This document shows, in pieces, positions 10,429-19,982 of a stretch of 64,000 nucleotides of DNA. The notes under the pieces are model-generated. The model saw only the letters and a program-made list of their open reading frames with translations. It did not search any database and had not been told where the DNA came from. Positions within the stretch are counted from its first letter, which is position 1; every line of letters begins with the position of its first letter. A program made the translations under genes and the position numbers. Source of the DNA: Propionicimonas paludicola (GTDB lineage: Bacteria; Actinomycetota; Actinomycetes; Propionibacteriales; Propionibacteriaceae); NCBI RefSeq assembly GCF_002563675.1, contig NZ_PDJC01000001.1:372001-436000 (forward strand), written 5' to 3'.

Positions 10429-11127
10429 TCACTCGGTCTCGCCGTCCACCGGCCGGGCCGAGGCCAGAGGAGTGCCGAGTTCATCGACGGTGTGCCCTGT
10501 GCACGGCTCGGCGGTCACCCGGGCCCTGTCGATCCGGGTCAGCCGGAACCAGCGGATGGCATTACGCAGCCGGCACCAGCCGATCAGATGCCATTCGCCG
10601 TTGGCCGAGGCGAAGATCACCGGCTCAACGTCGCGGGTGGTGGTGACGCCGTTCTTGTCGGTGAAGCGGATCCGGACGACTCGCTGGTCGGCCATGGCCT
10701 CCTCGATGGCCGAGCGCACCGTCCGCAGCGTGGGCGGGCCGGCGTTGACCCACACCCGGCGGGCCAGCTGATGGGCTCTGGCGCGGGTGCTCGGATCCAG
10801 CACGTCGACGACCTTGCCGACCGCGGCAGCGGCCAGATCGGAGTAAGGAGCGTCCGGGGCGGCGGAGACAGCCGCGAACAGGGCCACCGCCTGAGCCGGG
10901 GTCAGGCTGATCGGGGGCAGGTTCGTCCGTCCGGCCAAGCCGTAGCCGCCGCCAGGGCCTGGCCGCGACCAGATCGGCGTCCCGCTGCTCTCGAGGGCGG
11001 CCAGGTCGCGCTTGACGGTGCGCACCGACACCCCGAACTCCGCGGCCAGTCGCTGCGCGGTGCACCCGCGATTGCCGCGGCGGCGCAACAGCTCCGACAT
11101 GGCATGCAGTCGCTCGGTTCGCTTCAC
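10429..11127 (-). CDS. HTH/WYL domain transcriptional regulator
   Basis: This 232-residue protein has an N-terminal winged helix (residues 1-60, RLAAEFGVSVRTVKRDLAAL) and a C-terminal WYL domain (about 135-205, ending with GEWHLIGWCRLRNAIRWFR), the layout of YafY-type regulators that sense a ligand through the WYL domain. The GTG start sits six bases after GATCAT (11134-11139), consistent with a leaderless transcript. The divergent alpha/beta hydrolase shares the intergenic region, which contains a TGTCA/TGACA dyad overlapping this gene's -35 region. The hydrolase is the likely target. Confidence 0.88.
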   Translation of the reverse strand: MKRTERLHAMSELLRRRGNRGCTAQRLAAEFGVSVRTVKRDLAALESSGTPIWSRPGPGGGYGLAGRTNLPPISLTPAQAVALFAAVSAAPDAPYSDLAAAAVGKVVDVLDPSTRARAHQLARRVWVNAGPPTLRTVRSAIEEAMADQRVVRIRFTDKNGVTTTRDVEPVIFASANGEWHLIGWCRLRNAIRWFRLTRIDRARVTAEPCTGHTVDELGTPLASARPVDGETE

Positions 11128-11148
11128 CGGACAATGATCTCAAATTAG

Positions 11149-11165
11149 TGTCAGAAATGGTGACA
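11149..11165. promoter_or_regulatory. TGTCA-N7-TGACA dyad between divergent genes
   Basis: Perfect 5-base arms separated by seven bases lie midway between the WYL regulator and the hydrolase. The dyad covers the expected -35 region of the regulator and lies just upstream of that of the hydrolase (-10 GATGAT at 11188-11193). It is a candidate WYL-regulator operator; that assignment is inference. Confidence 0.45.
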
Positions 11166-11199
11166 TGCCGCTGCCCAATGGGGCCTGGATGATCGGGTC

Positions 11200-11946
11200 A
11201 TGACCACACAGCAGAGCACCTCGCCCATCGTCCTGATCCCCGGCCACTGGCTGGGCGCCTGGGCCTGGGATGAGGTTGAAGACCACCTCTCATCGGAAGG
11301 CCATCCGGCCCGCGCCCTCACCCTTCCCGGCCTTGATCCCGACGACCCGGATCGACGCTCGCGCACCCTCGACGACCAGGCCGACGCCATCGTCGCGGCG
11401 TTGCGACAGGCCGGAGCCAGTGCCGAGCGGCCGGCGGTGATCGTGGGGCACAGCGGCGCCAACGGCCCGATCAGCCTGGTCGCCGAGCGGCACCCCGAGC
11501 TGATCGGCCGGCTGATCTGGGTCGACAGCGGTCCACTGGCCCCCGGCAGCGCCTTCGCACCGGACGCGCCGGATCAGCTCACCGAGCTGCCGCTGCCGCC
11601 GTTCGATGAGTTGCGGCAGCAGGCCAGCCTGGACGGGCTGAGCCCCGAAGCCCTGGATCGGTTCCGCCTCCGGGCCGTCCCCGAACCCGGGCCGGTGCTG
11701 CGGCAACGGATCGAGCTGGTCAACGACGGCCGCCGGGCCATCCCCACCACGCTGGTGTGCTGCTCCATCTCCGGTGCACAGGTGATGGAGCTGGCTGCCG
11801 CCGGGCACCCGATGTTCGCCGAGGTGGCAACGCTGCAGCAGGTGGACGTGATCGACCTGCCCACCGGGCACTGGCCGATGTGGAGCCGTCCGGCCGAGCT
11901 TGCCCAGCTCATCGGTGCGATCGCGGACCGCACACCCGCGCAGTGA
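11200..11946 (+). CDS. Alpha/beta hydrolase
   Basis: This 248-residue alpha/beta-hydrolase has the oxyanion-hole motif PGHWLGAWAW near residue 14, the nucleophile Ser85 in VGHSGANG, and a late catalytic histidine in LPTGHWPMW near residue 227, followed by a short helix. The pattern matches the small esterase-like proteins related to plant salicylate/methyl-ester hydrolases. The substrate is unknown. ATG 11200 follows GATGAT by six bases, so the message is probably leaderless. It is divergent from, and probably controlled by, the WYL regulator. Confidence 0.87.
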   Translation: MTTQQSTSPIVLIPGHWLGAWAWDEVEDHLSSEGHPARALTLPGLDPDDPDRRSRTLDDQADAIVAALRQAGASAERPAVIVGHSGANGPISLVAERHPELIGRLIWVDSGPLAPGSAFAPDAPDQLTELPLPPFDELRQQASLDGLSPEALDRFRLRAVPEPGPVLRQRIELVNDGRRAIPTTLVCCSISGAQVMELAAAGHPMFAEVATLQQVDVIDLPTGHWPMWSRPAELAQLIGAIADRTPAQ

Positions 11947-11962
11947 GCCAGCCGCCGCGGGC

Positions 11963-12484
11963 TCAGTCGTCGGCGAGGCGCTGGAACAGGATGTGATCGG
12001 TGTAGGCGCCGGCGATCTGCAGGTACTTCGGCGCGTAGCCGAAGCGGACGAACCCAGCGCGCTGCAGCACAGCTTGTGAGCGGTGATTCTGCGGAATCGT
12101 CCCGGCCTCAAGGCGATGCAGGCCCAGCTCGGAGAAGGCGAAATCAACGATCTCGGCGACCGCTCGTCCCATCAACCCGCGACCGCCGCTGGCCTCGTCG
12201 AGCCAGTAGCCGACGCTGGCGCTCTGGAACGGGCCGCGGACGATGTTGTTGAGGTTAATCCGGCCGACCACTCGTCCGGACTCATCGAGGATCACTCGTG
12301 GCTCGGTGCTGCCGGCGGCGTGGGCCACCAGCACAGCATCGATGAGCCGGCGTTGCTCGATCTCGGTGAAGTAGCTCTCCCCGCGATCGGGCTCCCACGG
12401 TTCGAGGAAGGCGCGGTTGGCTTGCACAAGTCGGGTCAGTGCGGGGGCATCGGAGGCTGCAATCAGGCGGGTGCAGGTGGTCAC
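11963..12484 (-). CDS. GNAT N-acetyltransferase, RimJ/RimL type
   Basis: This 173-residue GNAT protein has the central strand motif ASVGYWLDEASGGRGLMGRA, in which GGRGLMG forms the acetyl-CoA pyrophosphate loop, and the later NHRSQAVLQRAGF signature of the RimJ/RimL branch that acetylates N-termini of ribosomal or other proteins. It starts with GTG. It converges on the hydrolase with a 16-base gap. Its own substrate cannot be told from sequence. Confidence 0.9.
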   Translation of the reverse strand: MTTCTRLIAASDAPALTRLVQANRAFLEPWEPDRGESYFTEIEQRRLIDAVLVAHAAGSTEPRVILDESGRVVGRINLNNIVRGPFQSASVGYWLDEASGGRGLMGRAVAEIVDFAFSELGLHRLEAGTIPQNHRSQAVLQRAGFVRFGYAPKYLQIAGAYTDHILFQRLADD

Positions 12485-12655
12485 CGACCTAGTCTGCCAG
12501 GGTGCGATCTGAGGGCCGCCCGGCGGTGGGTCGACCGGGGCCGGACATTAAGTTGACGATCGGTCCGGCAGCGCCTCCGAGCGGTTCCCTCGGGCCGCGT
12601 TTAGTCGGAGAATCAGGCGGCACTGTATGAGTGCCCTGGCCTGGATTGAGGAACG

Positions 12656-15427
12656 ATGATCGTGACTCCGAAGAGTCTTTTCGGTGTGCTGGTCGGTGGC
12701 GCGTGCGCGCTTGCCCTGACTGTGGGGATGGCTCCGCCTCTCGCCCACGCCGACACCGGCGATCTCACTGTGCCGAGGGTCAAGGCGGCCGGGTCGGTGC
12801 GTCCGATCTTCGTCTCTGGCGATGGCAGCACCACCAGCGATGTGGTCGCCCGCTTCCGGGGCGGCTACTGGTGGTCCGGTGACACCGGCCGCACGTGGAG
12901 CGCGGCCAAGCTGCCGTATCTGGCTTGCGACGCCGCCGACAGCAACTGCGAGCTCGAGGCCGACTACGGACGGGTGGCCGGCGGGCTGGTCCCCATGGTC
13001 AGCTCGAACACGTCGGAGGTGCGGACCTACTCCCTTGCCACGAACGCAGTGGTGGCGACCCTCGCACTGTCCGGCGGTCAGCAGTATGAGGCTGGTGCGG
13101 GCAACCTGGTGGTGGCCGGAGCCGAGGGCGCGCCGACCAAGTCGCTGGTCGCCGTCGACACTGGCGCCGTGATCAAGACCATCACCACGCCGACCGGGTA
13201 TGCACAGCGGGCGGTCACGATGGATGGCGACGGGTCGATCATCGTCCTGCGTACCCAGGACGGAGTCACGGGCAGCGACCTGATCTCGATCCCCGCCTCG
13301 GGGGACGAGAAGACGCTGGCCCATTTCTCGTCCAATGAGCCCAGCGTGGACTCACCAACCCTCATCGATGGGCTCTTCACCTATCTGTGGTGGGATCCCG
13401 AAGCCAAGCTCTGTGCTGTGGGAACCGGTGCCGGCGATCCGGCGGTGTCGTGCCGGGCGACCACGGGCCTGGAGGCCGGCTTCGTGGTCGCGTATGGCGC
13501 AGGCGTGCTGCTGATGCCCGACGGTGACAGCCTGCCGGGGTACTGGTTCGCTCGCTCAGGGCTGAGCCTGGGCGACCCGGTGAAGCTGAACGGTGCCAAG
13601 AACGCACGCGTCGCTCCGGTGAGTGATTCGAGCTATCCGCTGGTGGCTCGCGGCACCGCATCGGGCACGGAGCTGGTGCGGCTGGCCGACCCGAAGGCCC
13701 CGGCGCCGGTCGTGGTCGACGAGGCCGTCGTATGGGCACCGGTCACCGGCCTGGCGCTGACTCCGACCGCACTTGTGGGGACCGACGATCGCGGCTCCGA
13801 CAGCACCGCCTGGGTGCGCTCGATCGGCTCTCGCGTCGGTTCGGAGCGGATCCTGAGTACCACTGCCCGAGGCAGCGCGTTGGCGTCGGGTGGACGCTGG
13901 GCCGTCGTCAACGGGGAGAGCCTGAAGCTGTACGACCGGGGCGCGTTGACCAAGACCGTCACCGGCCTGGCGCTCGCCGACCCGCGGCGGCAGAGCGGGC
14001 CGTACCTGCTCGCCGACATCGCCCGGCGCACTCCGCAGACGACCTCTCCGGTCCCGGTCACCAGCATCGTCGACCCCAGCGGCAAGATCACCGAAGTGCC
14101 GACATCGGTGGACATCTTCGGCGGGCTGACCCTGGACTGGGTGTCGAACGGGAAGTACCGCGTGGTGGACCGTACTGGCTCGGGAATCGCCACCAGGTCG
14201 ATCACCCTGCCGCTGTCCGACACTGATGAGTGGTGGTACGGAAAGGCATTGATCTGGGGCGACTGGGTGGCGGTGGAGAAGAACCCGGACTCCGGCCCCA
14301 ACCAGGTGATCGCCGTCAACTACCGGACCAACCCCAGCAAGCTCTACACCCGCACCGGTCATCTGGAGGCGTTGAGCGAGGCCGGTGCCGTGATCTGGGA
14401 TGGCGAGAAGGACACCCTGTGGAACCTCGCGCAGGACTCCCTGATCAGCCTCCCGAGTACCGGCACGATCGGCGCGATCGACGGCCAGCGAGTCGTCCTG
14501 GTGGAGGACACCAAGCTCACCATCCGTAAGCTCGGCAACCTGCCCACGTCGGCTCCGCGGCTCCTGGGCATCACCGCCCCTCGGAAGTGGGCCCGCGGCT
14601 GGAAGGCCAACATCGACCTCACCAAGCCGGTGAAGGCCGGTCATCTGGAGATCCGCAATGCCGCCGGCAAGCTGGTGCGCAGCATCGCGGTCCCGGCCAG
14701 CGCCGATGGCTCCATTCGGGCCGTCGGCTGGAATGGGAAGACCTCGGCGGGCGCACAGGCCCCGGCCGATATCTACTCCCTCTGGCTGACGAGTGCGGCC
14801 ACCGACGGCAGCGGCAAGGTCGTCCGAGTGGACGGCTCGAAGGGCAGTCTGGGCTCGGTGGTGGTCGGTACCCCGGCAGTGCGTGGTGCCGCGCCGAAGA
14901 TCAAGGGCTCGGCGGTGGACGGGCAGACCCTCACCGTCGACATCAGCGGCTGGAAGCCGGGCGGAACGGCCAACAGCTACCAGTGGCTGCGCAACGGGGC
15001 CCCCATCGCCAAGGCCACGGCGAGCTCCTATCAGCTGGGCTCGGCCGACCTGGGCGCCAAGATCTCGGTGAAGGTCACCGCAACCAAGGCGTCCTACACC
15101 TCGCTGACCAAGACCTCTGCGCCGGTCGGTCCGGTCCTGAAGAAGCTTGTCGTCACCGGGACACCGGTCATCTCGGGCAAGGCGGTGGTCGGCCAGAAGC
15201 TGAAGGCCGACACGGCGGCCGTGACCTGGACGCCGGCCTCGGCCCAGGTGAAGTATCAGTGGCTCGCCGGTGGCGTACCGATCAAGAAGGCCACCACGTC
15301 CAGCCTGACCCTGAAGGCCGCGCAGCTCGGCAAGGTCATCACCCTGCGGATCACCGTGACCGCGCCGGGGTACGGGCCGGTCTCGGTGACCTCTGCGGCT
15401 ACCGTGAAGGTCGCGCGGCTGCCGTGA
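12656..15427 (+). CDS. Large secreted protein with propeller-like region, FlgD-like and Ig-like domains
   Basis: The 923-residue protein begins with a Sec signal peptide (positive MIVTPK, hydrophobic core, AHA cleavage near residue 32). Residues 35 to about 640 are repeats of short beta strands of WD/propeller character. Residues about 655-710 (HLEIRNAAGKLVRS to the IYSLWL strand) match the FlgD-type immunoglobulin-like fold. Two tandem Ig-like repeats follow (about 738-825 and 828-920), each with YQWL near its centre. No LPXTG motif or C-terminal anchor is seen, so it is probably released or bound non-covalently. A TTGAGGAA ribosome site precedes the ATG. Adhesion or surface binding is inferred; no enzyme motif was found. 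Confidence 0.85.
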   Translation: MIVTPKSLFGVLVGGACALALTVGMAPPLAHADTGDLTVPRVKAAGSVRPIFVSGDGSTTSDVVARFRGGYWWSGDTGRTWSAAKLPYLACDAADSNCELEADYGRVAGGLVPMVSSNTSEVRTYSLATNAVVATLALSGGQQYEAGAGNLVVAGAEGAPTKSLVAVDTGAVIKTITTPTGYAQRAVTMDGDGSIIVLRTQDGVTGSDLISIPASGDEKTLAHFSSNEPSVDSPTLIDGLFTYLWWDPEAKLCAVGTGAGDPAVSCRATTGLEAGFVVAYGAGVLLMPDGDSLPGYWFARSGLSLGDPVKLNGAKNARVAPVSDSSYPLVARGTASGTELVRLADPKAPAPVVVDEAVVWAPVTGLALTPTALVGTDDRGSDSTAWVRSIGSRVGSERILSTTARGSALASGGRWAVVNGESLKLYDRGALTKTVTGLALADPRRQSGPYLLADIARRTPQTTSPVPVTSIVDPSGKITEVPTSVDIFGGLTLDWVSNGKYRVVDRTGSGIATRSITLPLSDTDEWWYGKALIWGDWVAVEKNPDSGPNQVIAVNYRTNPSKLYTRTGHLEALSEAGAVIWDGEKDTLWNLAQDSLISLPSTGTIGAIDGQRVVLVEDTKLTIRKLGNLPTSAPRLLGITAPRKWARGWKANIDLTKPVKAGHLEIRNAAGKLVRSIAVPASADGSIRAVGWNGKTSAGAQAPADIYSLWLTSAATDGSGKVVRVDGSKGSLGSVVVGTPAVRGAAPKIKGSAVDGQTLTVDISGWKPGGTANSYQWLRNGAPIAKATASSYQLGSADLGAKISVKVTATKASYTSLTKTSAPVGPVLKKLVVTGTPVISGKAVVGQKLKADTAAVTWTPASAQVKYQWLAGGVPIKKATTSSLTLKAAQLGKVITLRITVTAPGYGPVSVTSAATVKVARLP

Positions 15428-15437
15428 GCATGCCGGT

Positions 15438-15459
15438 CGCGCCGCCAGACGGCGGCGCG
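15438..15459 (+). terminator. GC hairpin after the secreted-protein gene
   Basis: A perfect 9-base stem (CGCGCCGCC/GGCGGCGCG) with an AGAC loop begins 11 bases after the stop codon. Confidence 0.6.
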
Positions 15460-15474
15460 GCGAGAGTTGGCGCA

Positions 15475-15500
15475 GCGCTGAAGGCGACGGTCTTCAGCGC
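15475..15500. terminator. Second hairpin in the convergent gap
   Basis: Perfect 9-base arms GCGCTGAAG and CTTCAGCGC flank an 8-base loop, 16 bases after the first hairpin. Confidence 0.45.
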
Positions 15501-15567
15501 CGCCACCCGCGTCGGATAGCGGGGTTGGGAGCTGTCGTCCCGTTCGACGCGAAGGGTGCGGACATGA

Positions 15568-15600
15568 TTGTGGGCGGGACGTAGAACGTCCCGCCCACAA
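15568..15600. terminator. 15-bp perfect hairpin between convergent genes
   Basis: TTGTGGGCGGGACGT and its exact complement flank the three-base loop AGA. It lies ten bases from the mdh stop on the other strand, so it is most likely the mdh terminator, usable in both directions. Confidence 0.8.
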
Positions 15601-15610
15601 CGCTTTGGAC

Positions 15611-16600
15611 TCAGATCAGGCCGAGTTCGGTGACCGCTGCCCGCTCGTCGGCGAGTTCGGCGACCGAGGCGTCGATCTTGGCCTTGGAGAACGCGTCCAG
15701 CTCGAGGCCCTGGACGATCGAGACCTTGCCGTCGGCGATGGTGACCGGGAAGGACGAGATCAGGCCCTCCGGCACGCCGTAGGAGCCGTCGGACGGGATG
15801 GCCATCGAGGTCCAGTCGCCGGCCGGGGTGCCCAGCGCCCAGTCGTGCAGGCACTCGACGGTGGCATTGGCAGCCGAAGCCGCCGAGGACGAGCCGCGGG
15901 CCTCGATGATCGCCGCACCGCGCTTGGCGACGGTCGGGATGAAGGTGTCGGCGATCCAGGCCTGGTCGTTGATCACCTCGGCGGCGTTCTTGCCGTCGAT
16001 CTGTGCGTGGAACAGGTCCGGGTACTGGGTGGCGGAGTGGTTGCCCCAGATGGTCATGTGGCTGACCGAGGTGACCGCGACGCCGGCCTTCTGCGCAACC
16101 TGGGTGATCGCCCGGTTGTGGTCGAGCCGGGTGAGGGCGGCGAACCGCTCGTTGGGGATATCGGAGGCGTTGCTCATGGCGATCAGCGCGTTGGTGTTGG
16201 CCGGGTTGCCGGTCACCAGCACCTTGATGTCATCGGCGGCGACCTCGTTGAGGGCCTTGCCCTGCGCGGTGAAGATGGCGCCATTGGCGCTGAGCAGGTC
16301 GCCGCGCTCCATGCCCGCGGTACGCGGACGAGCGCCGACCAGCATGGCCAGGTTCACGCCGTCGAAGACCTTCTTGGCGTCGTCGCCGATCTCGACCTTG
16401 CTCAGCAGCGGGAACGCGCAGTCGTCCAGCTCCATGACCACACCCTGCAGCGCCTTCAGAGCGGGGGTGATTTCGAGCAGACGAAGCTCTACGGGCTGAT
16501 CGGGGCCGAGCAGGGCGCCGCTGGCGATGCGGAACAACAGGCTGTAGCAGATCTGGCCGGCAGCGCCGGTGACTGCGACCTTCACAGGGGTTTTGCTCAC
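15611..16600 (-). CDS. mdh: Malate dehydrogenase
   Basis: This 329-residue NAD-dependent malate dehydrogenase oxidises malate to oxaloacetate in the TCA cycle; in propionate-forming bacteria it also runs in reverse toward succinate. The NAD-binding loop [14 protein letters not shown] is at residues 11-24. The substrate-arginine region [15 protein letters not shown] and the catalytic His188 in [12 protein letters not shown] are conserved for the type 2 (cytosolic-like) group. The start is GTG with a GAGGAG ribosome site seven bases upstream; TAGCGT further upstream may be the -10 box. Confidence 0.97.
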   Translation of the reverse strand: MSKTPVKVAVTGAAGQICYSLLFRIASGALLGPDQPVELRLLEITPALKALQGVVMELDDCAFPLLSKVEIGDDAKKVFDGVNLAMLVGARPRTAGMERGDLLSANGAIFTAQGKALNEVAADDIKVLVTGNPANTNALIAMSNASDIPNERFAALTRLDHNRAITQVAQKAGVAVTSVSHMTIWGNHSATQYPDLFHAQIDGKNAAEVINDQAWIADTFIPTVAKRGAAIIEARGSSSAASAANATVECLHDWALGTPAGDWTSMAIPSDGSYGVPEGLISSFPVTIADGKVSIVQGLELDAFSKAKIDASVAELADERAAVTELGLI

Positions 16601-17059
16601 GTTTTGCTCCTCAGTGAGTCGATGTGGCTGCGAGACGATTCGACGCTAGCAGCTTGGCTGCCAACCGCGAATCCCGGGGTCGAGGAACGGAAGGAGTGCG
16701 GGGCCGATCTGGATCTGTGCACATCGGCCCAGCGCGTCCCCCGTTTGAGGACCTCGCCGAGTCGCCCATCCTGGGAATGTTGCGCAGCGGTGAATTCCGA
16801 CAGACTTGTTCTCGGCAACGTTCGAGAGGTTGCTGGCCCGGTGCCTGGGTTCCGTCTTACCGCCAGGGCCCCCTCTCGGATGTCACCACATGGGGTGGGT
16901 GACAGCTGCCGGTTCTCCGGTTGGAGGACACCGAGGCTCGACGGCTCTTCTGGGGGGGAGGGCGTCGAGCTTTTCGGGTTTCTGGGGCTGCTCATCGGCA
17001 CTACTCAGGCCCGGTTCTCGGTTCGAAATCGGGCTCATCGCTGGCGTACGCTGCCAGCC
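16601..17059. other. 459-base gap without a supported gene
   Basis: No frame here has a good start, family motif or coding bias. The first ~50 bases hold the mdh ribosome site and promoter on the minus strand. GGGCCGAT and ATCGGCCC (16701-16708, 16723-16730) form an 8-base dyad of unknown meaning. The last bases contain TACGCT (17047-17052), the likely -10 box of the downstream phosphatase. Confidence 0.5.
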
Positions 17060-17677
17060 ATGCGTCTGATTCTGATCCGCCACGGCCGCACGGCGTCCAA
17101 CACCGGTTTCGTCCTCGACACAGCCTTCCCCGGCGCAGACTTGGACGAGTTGGGTCGCGAGCAGGCCGAGTCGCTGGTCGAACAGCTGGCCGCCGAACCG
17201 ATCGAGGCGATCTACGTCTCCAACCTGGTGCGCACCCAGCAGACCGCAGCCCCGCTGGCCGCCGCCCGCGGCCTGGAGCCGGTGATCCTTCCCGGCCTGC
17301 GCGAGATCTCCGCCGGTGACGACGAGCTGTCGATGGACTCGACCCGCTACGTGGAGACGCTGCTGAAGTGGCACGCGGGAGAGCTGGACGCCCGGCTGCC
17401 CGGTGGTGAGGACGCCGCGGAGTTCTTCGCCCGCTACGACGAGGCGATCGCCACGATCGCCGGTGCCGGCCACCAGGCGGCTGCCCTGGTCAGCCACGGT
17501 GCCGCACTGCGCGTCTGGGCCGCCGAGCGGGTCGAAGGCTTCTCGGTGGCGCTGGGGGCCGCCCACCTGGACAACACCGGAGTGCTGGTCGTCGAAGGGT
17601 CGCCGGCCGAGGGCTGGCAGCTGCTCAGCCTGGACGGAGTCACCGACTGGCGCTCGGCCGACTTCGAGCCGGCCTGA
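17060..17677 (+). CDS. Histidine phosphatase family protein
   Basis: This 205-residue phosphoglycerate-mutase-like phosphatase has the catalytic RHG motif (LILIRHGRTASN, residues 3-14), a second arginine region NLVRTQQTA, and the late histidine in ALVSHGAALRVW. It probably hydrolyses a phosphomonoester; the substrate is not defined by sequence. The long frame upstream is open but non-coding. ATG 17060 was chosen because it begins the family domain and follows TACGCT by seven bases. It converges on purU with a nine-base gap. Confidence 0.9.
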   Translation: MRLILIRHGRTASNTGFVLDTAFPGADLDELGREQAESLVEQLAAEPIEAIYVSNLVRTQQTAAPLAAARGLEPVILPGLREISAGDDELSMDSTRYVETLLKWHAGELDARLPGGEDAAEFFARYDEAIATIAGAGHQAAALVSHGAALRVWAAERVEGFSVALGAAHLDNTGVLVVEGSPAEGWQLLSLDGVTDWRSADFEPA

Positions 17678-17686
17678 TCGGCGCGC

Positions 17687-18538
17687 TCAGCGGAAGATGA
17701 CCGTCCGAGCCCCGTCCAGCAGGACGCGGTGCTCGGCGAACAGCTTGACCGCCTCGGTCAAGGTGCGGCTCTCCTGCTCCTGGCCCATGGCCATCAGCTG
17801 GGGAACCTCCATCGTGTGATCCACCCGGCGGACGTTCTGCTCGATGATCGGGCCCTCGTCCAGGTCGCTGGTGACGAAGTGGGCAGTGGCCCCGATCAGC
17901 TTCACCCCGCGGGAGTGCGCCTGTCGGTAGGGGTTGGCCCCCTTGAAGCCGGGCAGGAACGAGTGATGGATGTTGATGGCCCGCCCACTCAGCTCGGCGC
18001 ACAGCTCCGGCGACAGCACCTGCATGTAGCGGGCCAGCACCACCAGTTCGATGTCGTACTCGGCGACCACGTCCAGGATGTGCCGCTCGACGGCGGCCTT
18101 GGTGTCCGGGTTCACCTGATGGGTCTCGAACGGGATCGAGTAGAAGGTGGCCAGGTCGCCCAGATCGGGGTGGTTGGAGATGATCAGCGGGATGCTGATC
18201 GGCAGGTAGCCGGAGCGCTGCCGGAACAGTAGGTCGTTGAGGCAATGCCCGGCCTTGGAGGCCAGTACCAGCGTCCGGCGGCGGCGTCCAACGTAGTCAA
18301 GAACCCATTGCGCAGCCAGATCGTCCGCGATGGCGGCGAAGACGCGCTCGAACTCCGAGCGGTCGAAGCCGCTTTGCACCTGGACCCGCATGAAGAAGCG
18401 TCCGGACTCGGTGGAGGTGAACTGCTGCAGCTCGGTGATGTTGCCGCTGGCCGCGACGATCGCTCCGGTGACCCGAAGGACGATGCCAGGTTGGTCAGCA
18501 CAGGAGAGGGTCAGCAGCCAGTGGGTGGAGTCGATCAC
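17687..18538 (-). CDS. purU: Formyltetrahydrofolate deformylase
   Basis: PurU hydrolyses 10-formyltetrahydrofolate to tetrahydrofolate and formate, balancing the one-carbon pool that PurN, PurH and FolD draw on. The 283-residue protein has an N-terminal ACT regulatory domain (about 5-85, beginning LTLSCADQPGIV) and a C-terminal formyl-transferase fold with the catalytic INIHHSFLPGFKG and HFVTSDLDEGPII motifs (Asn, His and Asp conserved). The GTG start is preceded by TAACCT with seven bases between, so the transcript is probably leaderless. Confidence 0.96.
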   Translation of the reverse strand: MIDSTHWLLTLSCADQPGIVLRVTGAIVAASGNITELQQFTSTESGRFFMRVQVQSGFDRSEFERVFAAIADDLAAQWVLDYVGRRRRTLVLASKAGHCLNDLLFRQRSGYLPISIPLIISNHPDLGDLATFYSIPFETHQVNPDTKAAVERHILDVVAEYDIELVVLARYMQVLSPELCAELSGRAINIHHSFLPGFKGANPYRQAHSRGVKLIGATAHFVTSDLDEGPIIEQNVRRVDHTMEVPQLMAMGQEQESRTLTEAVKLFAEHRVLLDGARTVIFR

Positions 18539-18710
18539 GGCTGAAAGGTTAGCGGCCCGCCGTCGCCGCCGGAGTCGTGGTCAGCCGCCGACATGGCCGA
18601 TCAGTGGGCCGTGAGCAAGGCTCGGCGTAGGTAGTGAAGCGGAGGAGTGCGGGCTCTGGTCGGGGTGGCTGGGCTATCTTTTCAGGGCAGACGCGAGAAG
18701 GAGGATCGGG

Positions 18711-19928
18711 ATGGGCAAGATCAAGGTCACCGGGACGGTCGTCGAGCTCGACGGCGATGAGATGACCCGGATCATCTGGCAGTTCATCAAGGAACGCCTG
18801 ATCCACCCCTACTTGGACGTGAACCTGGAGTACTACGACCTCGGCATCGAGCACCGGGACGCCACCGAGGACCAGGTCACCATCGACTCCGCGCTGGCCA
18901 TCAAGAAGCACGGCGTCGGCGTGAAGTGCGCCACCATCACCCCCGACGAGGCCCGGGTCGAGGAGTTCGGCCTGAAGAAGATGTGGCTGTCCCCGAACGG
19001 GACCATCCGCAACATCCTGGGCGGCGTGGTCTTCCGCGAGCCGATCATCATCTCCAACATCCCGCGCCTGGTGCCGGGCTGGACCAAGCCGATCGTGATC
19101 GGCCGTCACGCGCACGGCGACCAGTACAAGGCCGCGAACTTCAAGGTGCCCGGAGCCGGCAAGGTGACCATCACCTTCACTCCCGAGGACGGCTCCGCAC
19201 CGATCGAGCATCTGGTGGCCAACTACGGCCCCGACGGCGGCGTGGCCATGGGCATGTACAACTTCAACGACTCGATCCGCGACTTCGCCCGGGCGTCCTT
19301 CGCCTACGGCCTGCTGCGCAACTACCCGGTCTACCTGTCCACGAAGAACACGATCCTGAAGGCCTATGACGGCGCCTTCAAGGACATCTTCGCCGAGGTC
19401 TTCGAGGCCGAGTACGCCGCAGACTTCGCCGCCCGTGGGCTCACCTACGAGCACCGGCTGATCGACGACATGGTGGCCTCCTCCCTGAAGTGGGAGGGCG
19501 GCTACGTCTGGGCCTGCAAGAACTACGACGGGGACGTTCAGTCCGACACCGTCGCCCAGGGCTTCGGCTCGTTGGGCCTGATGACCTCCGTGCTGATGAC
19601 TCCGGACGGCAAGACCGTCGAGGCCGAAGCGGCCCACGGCACGGTCACCCGGCACTACCGCCAGCACCAGCAGGGCAAGCCGACCTCGACCAACCCGATC
19701 GCGTCCATCTACGCCTGGACCGGTGGCCTCAAGCACCGCGGCAAGCTGGACGGCACCCCCGAGGTGATCGGCTTCGCCGAGGCGCTCGAGCAGGTCTGCA
19801 TCGAGACCGTCGAGGCCGGCAAGATGACCAAGGACCTGGCCCTGCTGGTCGGACCCGAACAGGAGTGGCTGACCACCGAGGGCTTCCTGGCTGCTCTGGA
19901 CGAGGGGCTGGCCGCCAAGCTGGCCTGA
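18711..19928 (+). CDS. icd: NADP-dependent isocitrate dehydrogenase
   Basis: This 405-residue enzyme decarboxylates isocitrate to 2-oxoglutarate, making NADPH. Its sequence is of the homodimeric class II type shared with eukaryotes (start [14 protein letters not shown], then [30 protein letters not shown] and [12 protein letters not shown]), not the monomeric 80-kDa form also found in some actinobacteria. A strong AAGGAGG ribosome site precedes the ATG, and TATCTT about 35 bases upstream is a likely -10 box. It is a single-gene unit. Confidence 0.97.
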   Translation: MGKIKVTGTVVELDGDEMTRIIWQFIKERLIHPYLDVNLEYYDLGIEHRDATEDQVTIDSALAIKKHGVGVKCATITPDEARVEEFGLKKMWLSPNGTIRNILGGVVFREPIIISNIPRLVPGWTKPIVIGRHAHGDQYKAANFKVPGAGKVTITFTPEDGSAPIEHLVANYGPDGGVAMGMYNFNDSIRDFARASFAYGLLRNYPVYLSTKNTILKAYDGAFKDIFAEVFEAEYAADFAARGLTYEHRLIDDMVASSLKWEGGYVWACKNYDGDVQSDTVAQGFGSLGLMTSVLMTPDGKTVEAEAAHGTVTRHYRQHQQGKPTSTNPIASIYAWTGGLKHRGKLDGTPEVIGFAEALEQVCIETVEAGKMTKDLALLVGPEQEWLTTEGFLAALDEGLAAKLA

Positions 19929-19982
19929 GTCCGGGGACGCGCCGGGCGCCCAGCTCACTGCGGTGTCTGCGAGAATGGGCGG

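Noticed and set aside
17005-17045. GGTTCGAAATC, possible tRNA T-loop
   Set aside because: The flanking bases do not form the 5-base T-stem and no other tRNA arms are present.
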